A stretch of DNA of 43,405 nucleotides from JAQGMV01 sp035525455 (GTDB taxonomy: Bacteria; Pseudomonadota; Gammaproteobacteria; Burkholderiales; SG8-41): contig DATLEF010000157.1 in assembly GCA_035525455.1 (NCBI GenBank), forward strand, positions 1-43,405, given 5' to 3'. Below, one piece after another: positions 16,211-24,964 of the stretch. Every line of letters starts with the position of its first letter. The stretch's first letter is position 1. The position numbers and the translations under genes are program-made. A model generated the notes under the pieces. It saw only the letters and a list, made by a program, of their open reading frames with translations. It was not told the origin of the DNA and ran no database searches.

Positions 16211-17490
16211 GCGCGATCGTCGACGTTATCGCGAGGGAAATCCTCGATTCGCGCGGCAATCCGACGGTCGAAGCCGACGTATTGCTAGAGTCGGGCGTTC
16301 TGGGCCGCGCGGCAGTGCCTTCCGGCGCGTCGACGGGCAGCCGCGAGGCGATGGAGCTCCGCGATGGCGACAAGCAGCGTTACGGGGGCAAAGGCGTGCT
16401 GCAGGCGGTCGGGCACGTGAACACCGAGATCTGCGAAGCGATCATCGGCGTCGATGCGACCGAGCAGAGCTTCGTCGACAAGACGCTGATCGATCTCGAC
16501 GGCACGGACAACAAATCACGCCTCGGTGCAAACGCCATACTCGCCGTTTCCATGGCGGTCGCAAAAGCGGCTGCCGAGGAATCGGGTCTGCCGCTGCACC
16601 GGTACCTGGGCGGCGCGGGCGTCATGGCCATGCCAGTGCCGATGATGAACGTGATCAACGGCGGCGTGCATGCCAACAACGGCCTCGAGATGCAGGAATT
16701 CATGATCCTGCCTCTCAGCATGAGCTCCTTCCACGAAGCGCTGCGCTGCGGCGCTGAAGTGTTTCAAACGCTCAAGAAAATACTTCAAGACCGCGGTCTG
16801 TCGACTTCGGTCGGAGACGAAGGCGGCTTTGCGCCGCGCCTTGCGAACCACGAGGCCGCCATTAAGCTCATCATCGAGGCGATCGAGGGCGCGGGTTACC
16901 GGCCGGGCGAAGACGTCGGTCTCGGACTGGATTGCGCAAGCACGGAATTTTATGACGGCGGTGTCTACACGCTGCGTTCCGAGGGCAGCAGCATGAAGGC
17001 GCCCGAGTTCGTCGATTACCTTGCGGGCTGGGTAGACAAATATCCGATCCTCACTATCGAAGACGGGATGGCGGAAGACGACTGGGATGGATGGAAGCTG
17101 CTTACCCAGCGCCTTGGCAAGAAAGTGCAGCTGGTCGGCGACGATCTGCTGGTGACGAATACACGCTATCTGAAGCGCGCGATCGAGCAGGGCGTGGCCA
17201 ACTCGATATTGATCAAAGTCAATCAGATCGGCACGCTCACTGAAACTTTCGCGGCGATCGAGATGGCCAAGCGTGCACGCTATACCGCAGTAATCTCGCA
17301 TCGCTCCGGAGAAACGGAGGACACGACGATCGCCGACATCGCCGTAGCCACGAACGCAATGCAGATCAAGACGGGATCGCTGGCCCGCTCGGACCGGCTC
17401 GCGAAGTACAACCAGCTGCTGCGCATCGAGGAAGATCTGGGCGACACCGCCGTCTATCCCGGGCGCGATGCTTTTTACCAGCTGCGCTGA
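16207..17490 (+). CDS. eno: Eno, enolase
   Basis: Enolase interconverts 2-phosphoglycerate and PEP in glycolysis and gluconeogenesis. The 427-residue product is full length: N-terminal VIAREILDSRGNPTVEADV and AVPSGASTGSREAMELRDGD, middle VGDEGGFAP, magnesium ligand region LDCASTEFYDGG, catalytic segment TIEDGMAEDDWDGW, LVGDDLLVTN, and SHRSGETEDTTIADIAV. It overlaps kdsA by 4 bp. It precedes ftsB by 18 bp, the eno-ftsB order seen widely in proteobacteria. PEP made here feeds kdsA, which fits the grouping. Confidence 0.98.
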   Translation: MSAIVDVIAREILDSRGNPTVEADVLLESGVLGRAAVPSGASTGSREAMELRDGDKQRYGGKGVLQAVGHVNTEICEAIIGVDATEQSFVDKTLIDLDGTDNKSRLGANAILAVSMAVAKAAAEESGLPLHRYLGGAGVMAMPVPMMNVINGGVHANNGLEMQEFMILPLSMSSFHEALRCGAEVFQTLKKILQDRGLSTSVGDEGGFAPRLANHEAAIKLIIEAIEGAGYRPGEDVGLGLDCASTEFYDGGVYTLRSEGSSMKAPEFVDYLAGWVDKYPILTIEDGMAEDDWDGWKLLTQRLGKKVQLVGDDLLVTNTRYLKRAIEQGVANSILIKVNQIGTLTETFAAIEMAKRARYTAVISHRSGETEDTTIADIAVATNAMQIKTGSLARSDRLAKYNQLLRIEEDLGDTAVYPGRDAFYQLR

Positions 17491-17508
17491 CTGTGAGGAC
17501 GTGAGTCG

Positions 17509-17808
17509 ATGAAGTGGCTCACCATCGTGCTCCTGGCGCTTCTCGGATTGATTCAGTACCCGCTGTGGCTCGGCAAAGGCGGATGGCTGCGCGTGTGGGA
17601 CGTGGACCGGCAGATTGCAGCGCAGCGCGAAATGAACGCGAAGTTGAAAGTCCGCAACGGCGCGCTCGATGCCGAGGTGCGCGATCTGAAGCAAGGCCTC
17701 GAAGCCATCGAAGAACGCGCGCGCAGCGAGCTGGGCATGATACGGCAGGACGAAATCTTCTTTCAGGTCCTCGAAGACAGCTCCCGCGCCGGGCAAAAAA
17801 CGCGATGA
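17509..17808 (+). CDS. ftsB: FtsB, cell division protein (septum formation initiator)
   Basis: FtsB is a small bitopic membrane protein that forms the FtsQBL complex activating septal peptidoglycan synthesis. The 99-residue product has an N-terminal membrane segment (about residues 3-19, LTIVLLALLGLIQYPLW). The usual WLGKGGWLRVWDVDRQI motif follows, then a coiled coil (about 35-70) and the conserved ERARSELGMIRQDEIFFQVLE end. Its length matches the family. It overlaps folD by 4 bp, so the two are probably coupled; folD is a less usual partner, as ispD often follows ftsB in other groups. Confidence 0.95.
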   Translation: MKWLTIVLLALLGLIQYPLWLGKGGWLRVWDVDRQIAAQREMNAKLKVRNGALDAEVRDLKQGLEAIEERARSELGMIRQDEIFFQVLEDSSRAGQKTR

Positions 17809-18665
17809 CCGCAGTGGTGCTCGACGGTGCCGCGATGGCGCGCGAAATTCTGTCGCTGTTGCGGCAACGCGTTGAAGCGCTCGTGCGGCGGGGCGTCCAG
17901 CCGGGTCTCGCCACGGTGCTTGTCGGCGATCATCCGGCGTCGCGCGTATACGTCCGCAACAAGATACGCGCGTGCGAAGGCTCTGGGATTCATAGCGAAG
18001 TACACGAGCTCCCGGCAGATTGCAGTCAAGTGATGTTGCTGGAGAAAGTCGACGCGCTCAACCGCAGCAGCGCGATCCACGGCATCATCGTGCAGCTCCC
18101 GCTGCCGCGCGCGATCGATGCGACGCGCGTGCTGCAGTCGATCGCGATCGAAAAAGACGTCGACGGCTTCAACTGGAGCAATCTCGGCGCACTCATGGAG
18201 GGGCAGCCCCGGCTCGCACCTTGCACGCCGCTGGCGGTCATGAGCATCCTCGAACGTGCCGGCATCCCCATCGAAGGACGTCACGCCGTCGTCATCGGCC
18301 GCAGCAGCCTGGTGGGCAAACCCGTCGCGCTCATGCTGATCGCGCGCGGGGCAACCGTGACGGTTTGCAATTCGAAGACGCGCGATCTCGCCCACTACAC
18401 CCGCGCGGCCGACATCCTCGTTGCTGCAGCCGGCCGCGCGCAGCTCGTGACAGGCGATATGGTGAGCGCAGGTGCCGTAGTGGTAGACGTGGGTATCAAC
18501 CGTCTGCCCGACGGAAAGCTCGTGGGCGATGTCGATTACGAAGCGGTACGCGCGGTCGCAGGCGCGATCAGTCCTGTGCCCGGCGGTGTCGGACCGATGA
18601 CCGTCGCGATGCTTGCTGCGAATACGGTACTTGCCGCGGAGCGTATCGCGGGTGCCGCGGGCTAG
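17805..18665 (+). CDS. folD: FolD, methylenetetrahydrofolate dehydrogenase/cyclohydrolase
   Basis: FolD interconverts 5,10-methylene-, 5,10-methenyl- and 10-formyl-tetrahydrofolate with NADP, supplying one-carbon units. The 286-residue product shows the N-terminal YVRNKIRACEGSGI (with the catalytic Lys) and GIIVQLPLP. Further on it has DVDGFNWSNLGAL, PCTPLAVMSIL, the Rossmann nucleotide site VIGRSSLVGKPVALML, and the C-terminal PVPGGVGPMTVAML. ATG 17805 overlaps the ftsB stop and gives the standard N-terminus. It is the last gene of the pyrG unit; the 127 bp that follow hold the promoter of the next gene and no clear terminator. Confidence 0.96.
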   Translation: MTAVVLDGAAMAREILSLLRQRVEALVRRGVQPGLATVLVGDHPASRVYVRNKIRACEGSGIHSEVHELPADCSQVMLLEKVDALNRSSAIHGIIVQLPLPRAIDATRVLQSIAIEKDVDGFNWSNLGALMEGQPRLAPCTPLAVMSILERAGIPIEGRHAVVIGRSSLVGKPVALMLIARGATVTVCNSKTRDLAHYTRAADILVAAAGRAQLVTGDMVSAGAVVVDVGINRLPDGKLVGDVDYEAVRAVAGAISPVPGGVGPMTVAMLAANTVLAAERIAGAAG

Positions 18666-18764
18666 TCTCTAAACCTCCTCTACTTATCGCACCGCGCGTT
18701 TCACCGGCTCGCGAGGGGGCGTATAACGATAGCGCGCCGCGGCCTAAGTCGGGCTGCAACCCAT

Positions 18765-18773
18765 TGCTATAAT
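18765..18773 (+). promoter_or_regulatory. Extended -10 promoter of the 1176-residue flavoprotein gene
   Basis: TGC followed by a perfect TATAAT lies at 18765-18773, the extended -10 pattern; no good -35 box is seen 17 bp upstream (TAAGTC at 18745). Transcription would begin near 18780, only about 12 bases before the GTG start, and no Shine-Dalgarno sequence is visible between. This would give a very short leader mRNA. Confidence 0.55.
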
Positions 18774-18792
18774 TACGACTTTTTTCCCATCC

Positions 18793-21700
18793 GTGTCTGA
18801 AACACCTATCCCGGTAGCCGCGTCGGGTCTTTCGTTCGGCGACCTCTACGAGCACGAAGGCCTGAAGCGCGTCGACGCGCTCTTCCTCGAGCATCTCGCC
18901 GCGGCGGCTCCTGTGCTCCTCGGCGAGCTCACGCGCGCTCGCGACAATCCGGGCGCGCTTCCGGCCAGGCAGGAGTCCGAGCTCCTGATCGCGCTGGCGC
19001 CGCATGTCGATACGTATGTCGGGTGGCTCTTTGGCATCGAGCGCGAAGTCGCTGCGCTCGCCGCGCGGCATCACGAGCTCAACCCGCTGTATGGCGTGAA
19101 GCGCAATTTCGTTCAGCGCAAGGCCATGCACAAAGTGAAAGCGGAAGACGCTGAGCGTCTGGACGGCGCGGCGCTCGAACGCGAGCTCGAGAGGCTGCTC
19201 GGCGAACCGCTGACCGAGCTTTCCTTCGCACAGCATGTCACGCGCTGGCAGCAGGACGAGGCGGGCAATCGCGCGGGTCTGGAGCTTGCGCTTCAGTACG
19301 CGGCGTGGGCCGCGCTCAGCGTTGCCGGCAAGCGAAAACATGAAAAAGGTGTGCTTTTCAAGGCACCGCACAAGCTCGATCCGCAGCGCCTGGTGCCGAC
19401 GGTGATCGACGAGAGCGCGGGTTATCCGGCCCACCGGCTGCCCGACGAGAAGCTGCGCCGGCGCCTGGGTTTCAGCCTGACCGATGCGGGAACGGACCTC
19501 ACCGGCGCGCTCGATGAGGCGCATTACTGCATCTGGTGTCACGAGCAGGACAAGGATTCGTGCTCCAAAGGACTGCGCGAAAAAGGCGCGACGGGACGCG
19601 GCGAAGCGTCTTTCAAGAAGAGCGTCTTCGGCGTGACACTCGCCGGCTGCCCGCTCGACGAGAAAATCTCGGAATTCCACAAGGTCAAAACGCAGGGGCA
19701 CGCGATCGGCGCGCTCGCGATCATCGCTGTCGATAACCCGATGTGCGCAGCGACGGGACACCGTATCTGCAACGACTGCATGAAGTCGTGCATTTACCAG
19801 AAGCAGGAGCCTGTCGACATACCCCAGGCGGAGACGCGCACGTTGAAAGACGTGCTGGCGCTGCCATGGGGTTTCGAAATCTATGGCCTCCTGACGCGCT
19901 GGAATCCACTGAACCTGCGCATGCCTTACCCGCAGGCGCCCACCGGCAAGCGCGTGCTGATCGCAGGCATGGGACCGGCGGGATTTTCTCTCGCCCATTA
20001 CCTGCTGAACGATGGCCATACGGTCGTTGGCATAGATGGCCTCAAGATCGAGCCGCTGGCCCCGGAGATTTCCGGCGTCGCCGCTTTGGGCGGGCGCGTG
20101 CCGTTCAGGCCGATACGCGATGTGGCCGAGCTCGGCGAGCCGCTCGATTCGCGCGTCATGGCCGGTTTCGGCGGTGTGGCCGAGTACGGCATCACCGTGC
20201 GCTGGGACAAGAACTTTCTCAAGATCGTGCGCCTGCTCATCGAGCGCCGCAGCCGTTTCGCGCTGATCGGGGGCGTGCGCTTCGGCGGCACGCTCAGCGC
20301 GGAAGATGCGTTTGAACTCGGCTTCGACCACGTCGCGCTTGCGATCGGCGCCGGCCGCCCGACGGTCCTCGACATGCCCAATGGGCTCGCACGAGGTGTT
20401 CGCACCGCATCGGATTTTCTGATGGCGCTGCAGCTGACCGGGGCTGCCAAAACGGATGCGCTTGCAAATATGCAGGTTCGATTGCCCGTGGTAGTCATAG
20501 GAGGAGGCCTTACCGCAATCGATACCGCAACCGAAGCGCTCGCGTACTACCCGGTCCAGGTCGAGAAGTTCCTCCAGCGCTACGAGCGCCTGGCGCGCGA
20601 GCACGGCGAGGCGGCTGCGACCATCACCTGGTCCGACGAAGAGCGCCAGACAGCCGATGAGTTTCTGGCGCACGCACGAGCCATCCGCGCGGAGCGTGCT
20701 GCTGCCGTACGCGATCAGCGTGCACCACGGATCGTGGAGCTCTTGAAATCGTGGGGCGGGGTCACGATCGCCTATCGCAAGCGGCTTATCGACAGCCCTT
20801 CGTACACGCTCAATCACGAAGAAGTGCAGAAAGCGCTCGAGGAAGGCATTACGTTCGCCGAAGGGCTCACGCCGCGCGGCGTCGAAGTCGACCGATTCGG
20901 GCACGCGCAGGTGCTGAAAACGAGCGTTCAGACGCGCGCCGATGACGGCAGCTGGACCGCGAGCGGGGAAGCCGACCTTCCGGCGCGCACGATATTGGTT
21001 GCCGCGGGCACGCATCCCAACACGGTGTTGGCGCGCGAAGACAGCGCGCATTTTGCGCTGGATGGGCGTTACTTTCAGGCCGTAGACGAAGCCGGTCATC
21101 CTGTGCGGCCTGAAAAATCGATTGCGAAACCGAATGAGGTGCGCGTGCTGCTGTCGCGGCGCCCCGACGGCCGCTGCATGAGCTACTTCGGTGACGTGCA
21201 CCCGTCATTCTTCGGCAACGTCGTGAAGGCGATCGGCTCGGCAAAGCAGGGTTATCCGATCGTGACCCGCGTCCTGCAGGGAGTCGAGCCGGGCTCAGGC
21301 GATCCCGATGCGGTGTTTCTCGGCCAGCTGAACGATCTCCTGCGTGCGACGGTGCATAGAGTCGAGCGCCTGACGCCGCTCATTGTCGAAGTCGTCGTGC
21401 GCGCACCGCTTGCAGCGCGGCGTTTCCGTCCGGGACAGTTTTACCGGCTGCAGAATTTCGAATCGCGGTCCGCGTACGCCGAAGGCACGCGCCTCACGAT
21501 GGAGGGTCTCGCGCTGACCGGCGCGTGGGTCGACCGCGAGCAAGGTCTCATTTCGACCATCGTGCTCGAAATGGGAGGATCGTCGGATTTATGCGCGGTG
21601 CTCGAGCCCGGCGAGCCCGTCGTGTTGATGGGGCCGACTGGAACGCCGACCGAAATTCCATCGAATGAGACGGTGGTGCTCGCAGGCGGCGGCCTGGGTA

Positions 21701-22323
21701 ACGCGGTGCTGTTTTCGATCGGGCAGGCGATGAGGGCTGCCGGCAACCGCGTGCTTTATTTCGCCGCATACAAGCACATGAATGATCGCTACAAGATCGG
21801 CGAGATCGAAGCCGCGTCAGATGTGGTCGTGTGGTGCTGCGACGAAGAACCCGGCTTCAGCCCCGATCGCCCGCAGGACAAGACTTTCGTGGGCAATGTC
21901 GTGCAGGCGATGCAGGCCTACGCGAGCGGCGATCTCGGCGAACAGCCGATCGCGTTCAGCGACGCCGACCGCATTATCGCCATCGGCTCGGACCGCATGA
22001 TGGCCGCAGTTGCGCGTGCGCGACACGAGGCACTGAAGCCTCATCTGAAGCCGCATCACTTCGCGATCGGATCGATCAACTCGCCGATGCAATGCATGAT
22101 GAAAGAGATCTGTGCGCAGTGTCTGCAGCCGCACGTCGATCCGCAGACCGGCAAGACCAGCTACGTGTTCTCGTGTTTCAACCAGGACCAGCCGCTCGAC
22201 AGCGTCGACTGGGGGGCGCTCGACGCGCGGCTCCGGCAAAACAGGGTGCAGGAAAAACTGACGGCCGAGTGGATCGACCACTGCCTGACTGCACTGGGCG
22301 CGCGCGAGATGCAGCGTATCTAG
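18793..22323 (+). CDS. Fused GltD-like and PyrK-like FAD/NAD(P) oxidoreductase (NfnBA-type architecture)
   Basis: This 1176-residue soluble flavoprotein has three parts. Residues 1-240 are not recognised. Residues 246-333 hold eight cysteines (246, 249, 257, 286, 318, 326, 329, 333), with GCPLDEKISEF resembling the N-terminal Fe-S domain of the glutamate synthase small subunit GltD. Two dinucleotide folds follow (GMGPAG at 392-397; VVVIGGGLTAIDTA near 570). From about residue 846 there is a ferredoxin-reductase-like PyrK module (FRPGQFYRLQNFE, VVLAGGGLGNAVLFSIG). It ends with C-x5-C-x2-C-x17-C at 1101-1128, the dihydroorotate-dehydrogenase electron-transfer type [2Fe-2S] site. GltD-like plus PyrK-like parts make up the bifurcating transhydrogenase NfnAB; here they are one chain. 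Redox partner unknown. GTG start; transcribed alone. Confidence 0.85.
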   Translation: MSETPIPVAASGLSFGDLYEHEGLKRVDALFLEHLAAAAPVLLGELTRARDNPGALPARQESELLIALAPHVDTYVGWLFGIEREVAALAARHHELNPLYGVKRNFVQRKAMHKVKAEDAERLDGAALERELERLLGEPLTELSFAQHVTRWQQDEAGNRAGLELALQYAAWAALSVAGKRKHEKGVLFKAPHKLDPQRLVPTVIDESAGYPAHRLPDEKLRRRLGFSLTDAGTDLTGALDEAHYCIWCHEQDKDSCSKGLREKGATGRGEASFKKSVFGVTLAGCPLDEKISEFHKVKTQGHAIGALAIIAVDNPMCAATGHRICNDCMKSCIYQKQEPVDIPQAETRTLKDVLALPWGFEIYGLLTRWNPLNLRMPYPQAPTGKRVLIAGMGPAGFSLAHYLLNDGHTVVGIDGLKIEPLAPEISGVAALGGRVPFRPIRDVAELGEPLDSRVMAGFGGVAEYGITVRWDKNFLKIVRLLIERRSRFALIGGVRFGGTLSAEDAFELGFDHVALAIGAGRPTVLDMPNGLARGVRTASDFLMALQLTGAAKTDALANMQVRLPVVVIGGGLTAIDTATEALAYYPVQVEKFLQRYERLAREHGEAAATITWSDEERQTADEFLAHARAIRAERAAAVRDQRAPRIVELLKSWGGVTIAYRKRLIDSPSYTLNHEEVQKALEEGITFAEGLTPRGVEVDRFGHAQVLKTSVQTRADDGSWTASGEADLPARTILVAAGTHPNTVLAREDSAHFALDGRYFQAVDEAGHPVRPEKSIAKPNEVRVLLSRRPDGRCMSYFGDVHPSFFGNVVKAIGSAKQGYPIVTRVLQGVEPGSGDPDAVFLGQLNDLLRATVHRVERLTPLIVEVVVRAPLAARRFRPGQFYRLQNFESRSAYAEGTRLTMEGLALTGAWVDREQGLISTIVLEMGGSSDLCAVLEPGEPVVLMGPTGTPTEIPSNETVVLAGGGLGNAVLFSIGQAMRAAGNRVLYFAAYKHMNDRYKIGEIEAASDVVVWCCDEEPGFSPDRPQDKTFVGNVVQAMQAYASGDLGEQPIAFSDADRIIAIGSDRMMAAVARARHEALKPHLKPHHFAIGSINSPMQCMMKEICAQCLQPHVDPQTGKTSYVFSCFNQDQPLDSVDWGALDARLRQNRVQEKLTAEWIDHCLTALGAREMQRI

Positions 22324-22355
22324 TATGTTAGAACCGCACCGTTCCGGTGAGCGGC

Positions 22356-22560
22356 GGCCCTCGCAGAGGCGGCCGACGCGAACGTTACATTCCGGCGCCA
22401 ATTAGTATTCACATCCGATCCTGCGAGGGTCGCAGTAGAACGTCAACCTAACCGCGGGCCTCGCAGAGGCGGCCGTCGCGAGCGTAACGTTCCAGCGCCA
22501 ATTAGTATTCACATCGAGTATTCACATCCAATCCTGCGAGGGTCAGGATGGAGCGTTAAC
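22356..22560. repeat. Tandem ~100-bp repeat with inverted ends (family 2)
   Basis: Two units, 22356-22447 and 22456-22560, recur with a 100-bp offset and share most of their sequence. Common blocks are CTCGCAGAGGCGGCCG and CGCCAATTAGTATTCACATC. Each unit carries an inverted pair: CCCTCGCAG (22358) with CTGCGAGGG (22421), and CCTCGCAG (22459) with CTGCGAGG (22534). Unit 2 holds an extra internal copy of GAGTATTCACATC. The right end overlaps the transaminase stop codon. The 232-bp gap contains nothing else; it may also serve as a bidirectional terminator between the two convergent genes. Confidence 0.75.
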
Positions 22561-23884
22561 GTCTCCCCGCTTCGCGCAGCACATCCGCAATGGTGCCGAC
22601 GAGCTCGTCGATCTGCTCTTTGCTGATGATAAGCGGCGGCGAGAGCGCAATGATATCGGCCGTGGTGCGTACGAGCACGCCTTTCTCGAAGCAGCGCAGG
22701 AACGCTTCGAACGCGCGCGCCGTCGGTTTTCCCGCCATCGGTTCGAGCTCGATGCCCGCCACCAGGCCGAGATTGCGGACGTCGATCACGTGCGGCAGCT
22801 CGCGCAAAGAGTGCACGGCCTGCTCGAAATACGGCGCGAGCTCGCGCGCTCGATCAAACAACGCCTCTTCTTCGAAGAGTTCCAGAGTCGCGAGCGCGGC
22901 CGCGCACGCGAGCGGGTGCCCGGAGTAGGTATAGCCGTGGAAAAGCTCGATCGTGTTCTCGGGCGCCGCAGCCATCATGTCTTCGTAGATGTGCTTGCGC
23001 ACCGCGACAGCGCCCATCGGTACCGCGGCGTTGGTCAGACCTTTCGCGAGGCAGATGATGTCGGGGACAACGCCGAACAGCGTTGTCGCGAACGAGGCTC
23101 CCAGCCGGCCAAAGCCGGTGATGACTTCGTCGAATATGAGCAGGATGCCGTGTTTGTCGCAGATTGCACGCAATCGCTCGAGGTAGCCCTGCGGCGGAAT
23201 GAGCACACCCGCCGAGCCCGCCATGGGCTCGACGATCACGGCGGCGATGTTCGATGCGTCATGCAAGGCAACGATACGGTTTTCGAGCTCGTCTGCGAGA
23301 TGAGCGCCCCACGCCGGCTGCCCGCGCGAGAACGAATTCTCGGAGAGGTTGTGCGTGTGGGCCAGATGATCGACGTTCGAAACAAGGCTGCCGAAAGTCT
23401 TGCGGTTCGCCGGTATGCCGCCGACGGAAATGCCGCCGAAGTTGGCACCGTGATAGCCGCGCTCGCGGCCGATCAGCCAGCGCCGCGTGCCTTCGCCGCG
23501 CGCGCGATGATACGCAAGCGCGATTTTCAGCGCAGTGTCGACAGACTCCGATCCGGAGTTCGTAAAAAAGCTGTAGTCGAGATCGCCGGGCAGCATCGCC
23601 TTCAGGCGCTCCGCGACCTTGAACGGCCCCGGGTGGCCCATCTGGAATCCAGGGCTGTAATCCAGCTCGCCGGCCTGGCGCCGTATGGCTTCGGTGATCT
23701 GCGGTCTGCAGTGACCTGCATTCGAGCACCACAGCCCCGAGGTGCCGTCGAGTATCTTGCGCCCGTCGTCCGCGACGAAGTGCATATCACGCGCGGACAC
23801 GAGCACGCGAGGCGTCTTCTTGAACTGACGGTTCGCCGTGAACGGCATCCAGAATGGGTCGAGCGCGTAGTCTCTGGCAGTCAT
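22556..23884 (-). CDS. Omega-amino acid:pyruvate aminotransferase (class III, PLP)
   Basis: This is a fold-type I, class III transaminase of 442 residues that most resembles beta-alanine/omega-amino acid:pyruvate transaminases. It would move a terminal amino group (for example from beta-alanine or a similar amine) to pyruvate. Seen: FWMPFTANRQFKKTPR near the N-terminus, the cofactor phosphate site FFTNSGSESVDTALK, ERGYHGANFGGISVGG, and LIFDEVITGFGR (Asp252 contacts the PLP nitrogen). The Schiff-base Lys281 is in CLAKGLTNAAVPMGAV, and HGYTYSGHPLACAAAL follows. It is divergent from the deacetylase-like gene at 24059 and convergent with the flavoprotein. The true substrate cannot be read from sequence. 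Confidence 0.92.
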   Translation of the reverse strand: MTARDYALDPFWMPFTANRQFKKTPRVLVSARDMHFVADDGRKILDGTSGLWCSNAGHCRPQITEAIRRQAGELDYSPGFQMGHPGPFKVAERLKAMLPGDLDYSFFTNSGSESVDTALKIALAYHRARGEGTRRWLIGRERGYHGANFGGISVGGIPANRKTFGSLVSNVDHLAHTHNLSENSFSRGQPAWGAHLADELENRIVALHDASNIAAVIVEPMAGSAGVLIPPQGYLERLRAICDKHGILLIFDEVITGFGRLGASFATTLFGVVPDIICLAKGLTNAAVPMGAVAVRKHIYEDMMAAAPENTIELFHGYTYSGHPLACAAALATLELFEEEALFDRARELAPYFEQAVHSLRELPHVIDVRNLGLVAGIELEPMAGKPTARAFEAFLRCFEKGVLVRTTADIIALSPPLIISKEQIDELVGTIADVLREAGRR

Positions 23885-24058
23885 GGCATTGGGGGGGAAG
23901 CGCGAAAGCCCTATTGTGCCAGCCGCACGTCATGGCGGCCACTGAATACGCGACGAAAAAGGCGCCGCAGGCTGAAGCGCTCCGCTGCCGGGCGCCGAGC
24001 GCTACGGTGTAATATTCGCAGCACCCCGGCAATCATGCAGGGCGTCAGCGAAAAATCC

Positions 24059-24901
24059 ATGAACCGATCGATCGTTTGCCTTACTTTCGATTTCGACGCG
24101 ATGTCGGGCTGGATTGCGCGCGGCATGGCCACGCCCGGACCGATCTCGAGAGGCGAGTTCGGGCCCGACGTCGGCGCGCCGCGCATACTCGAGCTGCTGC
24201 AGCGATACGGGATCGTGAGCTCGTGGTACGTGCCGGGCCATACGCTTGAGACGTATCCTGACGTATGTCGCCGGGTCGCCGACGCAGGCCATGAAATCGG
24301 GCATCACGGATGGACTCACCGGCCGCCGGCCACGCTCAGCCGCGAAGAGGAAGAAGAAGAGCTCGTGCGTGCGAACGAAGCCATCCGGAAGCTGACGGGC
24401 CGTAACGCGCGCGGCTATCGGTCCCCTTCGTGGGATTTAAGCCCCCACTCGGTGGATCTGCTGCTGAAGCACGGCTTCGTCTACGACAGCAGCATGATGG
24501 GCGACGACTACATTCCTTACCGCGTGCGCAGAGGTGACGTTATTACCCTCGAGCAGCCGGCAGTGTTGGGGCCTGCGACGCGACTCATCGAAATGCCGAT
24601 CAGCTGGACGCTCGATGATTATCCGCATTTCGAATTCATCCGCACGCCCACCTGGGTCCTTCCGGGCAACATGAATGCGAGCGGCGTGCTCGGCAACTGG
24701 ATCGACGACTTTCTGTATCTCAATGAAAACCTCGAATGGGGCGTCATCACCTACACGTTCCATCCTTTTGTGATCGGCCGCGGCCATCGCATGGTCATAC
24801 TGGACAAGCTCATTCGGACGCTGAAAGAGCGCGGCGCGGTATTCATGAGTCTCGAAGACGCCGCCGCCGAATACGAGCGCCGCTCGCCCGTGGCCGGCTG
24901 A
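24059..24901 (+). CDS. Polysaccharide deacetylase/cyclic imide hydrolase-like (CE4 fold)
   Basis: This is a metal-dependent NodB/CE4-fold hydrolase of about 280 residues. Seen: the catalytic/metal Asp pair in LTFDFDA (residues 8-14), the metal-binding H-x3-H at His83 and His87 (HHGWTH), GYRSPSWDLS, and a late TFHPFVIGRGHR with the C-terminal His. The FDFDAMSGWIARG opening and absence of a signal peptide recall the cytoplasmic HpPgdA/PuuE/cyclic-imide-hydrolase branch rather than secreted chitin deacetylases. So the substrate may be a small amide or imide rather than a polysaccharide. ATG 24059 is chosen; ATG 24035 is also possible. Its neighbours are a transaminase and an osmoprotectant-type transporter. 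Confidence 0.8.
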   Translation: MNRSIVCLTFDFDAMSGWIARGMATPGPISRGEFGPDVGAPRILELLQRYGIVSSWYVPGHTLETYPDVCRRVADAGHEIGHHGWTHRPPATLSREEEEEELVRANEAIRKLTGRNARGYRSPSWDLSPHSVDLLLKHGFVYDSSMMGDDYIPYRVRRGDVITLEQPAVLGPATRLIEMPISWTLDDYPHFEFIRTPTWVLPGNMNASGVLGNWIDDFLYLNENLEWGVITYTFHPFVIGRGHRMVILDKLIRTLKERGAVFMSLEDAAAEYERRSPVAG

Positions 24902-24964
24902 AGTCGCCGAGCTACAAGTTCGCGCTTCCCGATCGTTAATCGCGAGCCCCAGAGAATCACGCGC

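Noticed and set aside
18568..21201. An open frame of 877 codons on the minus strand, antisense to the flavoprotein gene.
   Set aside because: It mirrors the codon structure of a GC-rich gene on the other strand and shows no family motif, membrane segment or sensible start. The plus-strand protein is clearly the real gene.
22790..24058. A long plus-strand frame continuing upstream from the deacetylase-like gene across the transaminase gene.
   Set aside because: The stretch is antisense to a well-conserved transaminase and has no recognisable domain. The deacetylase family start is at 24059 (or 24035).
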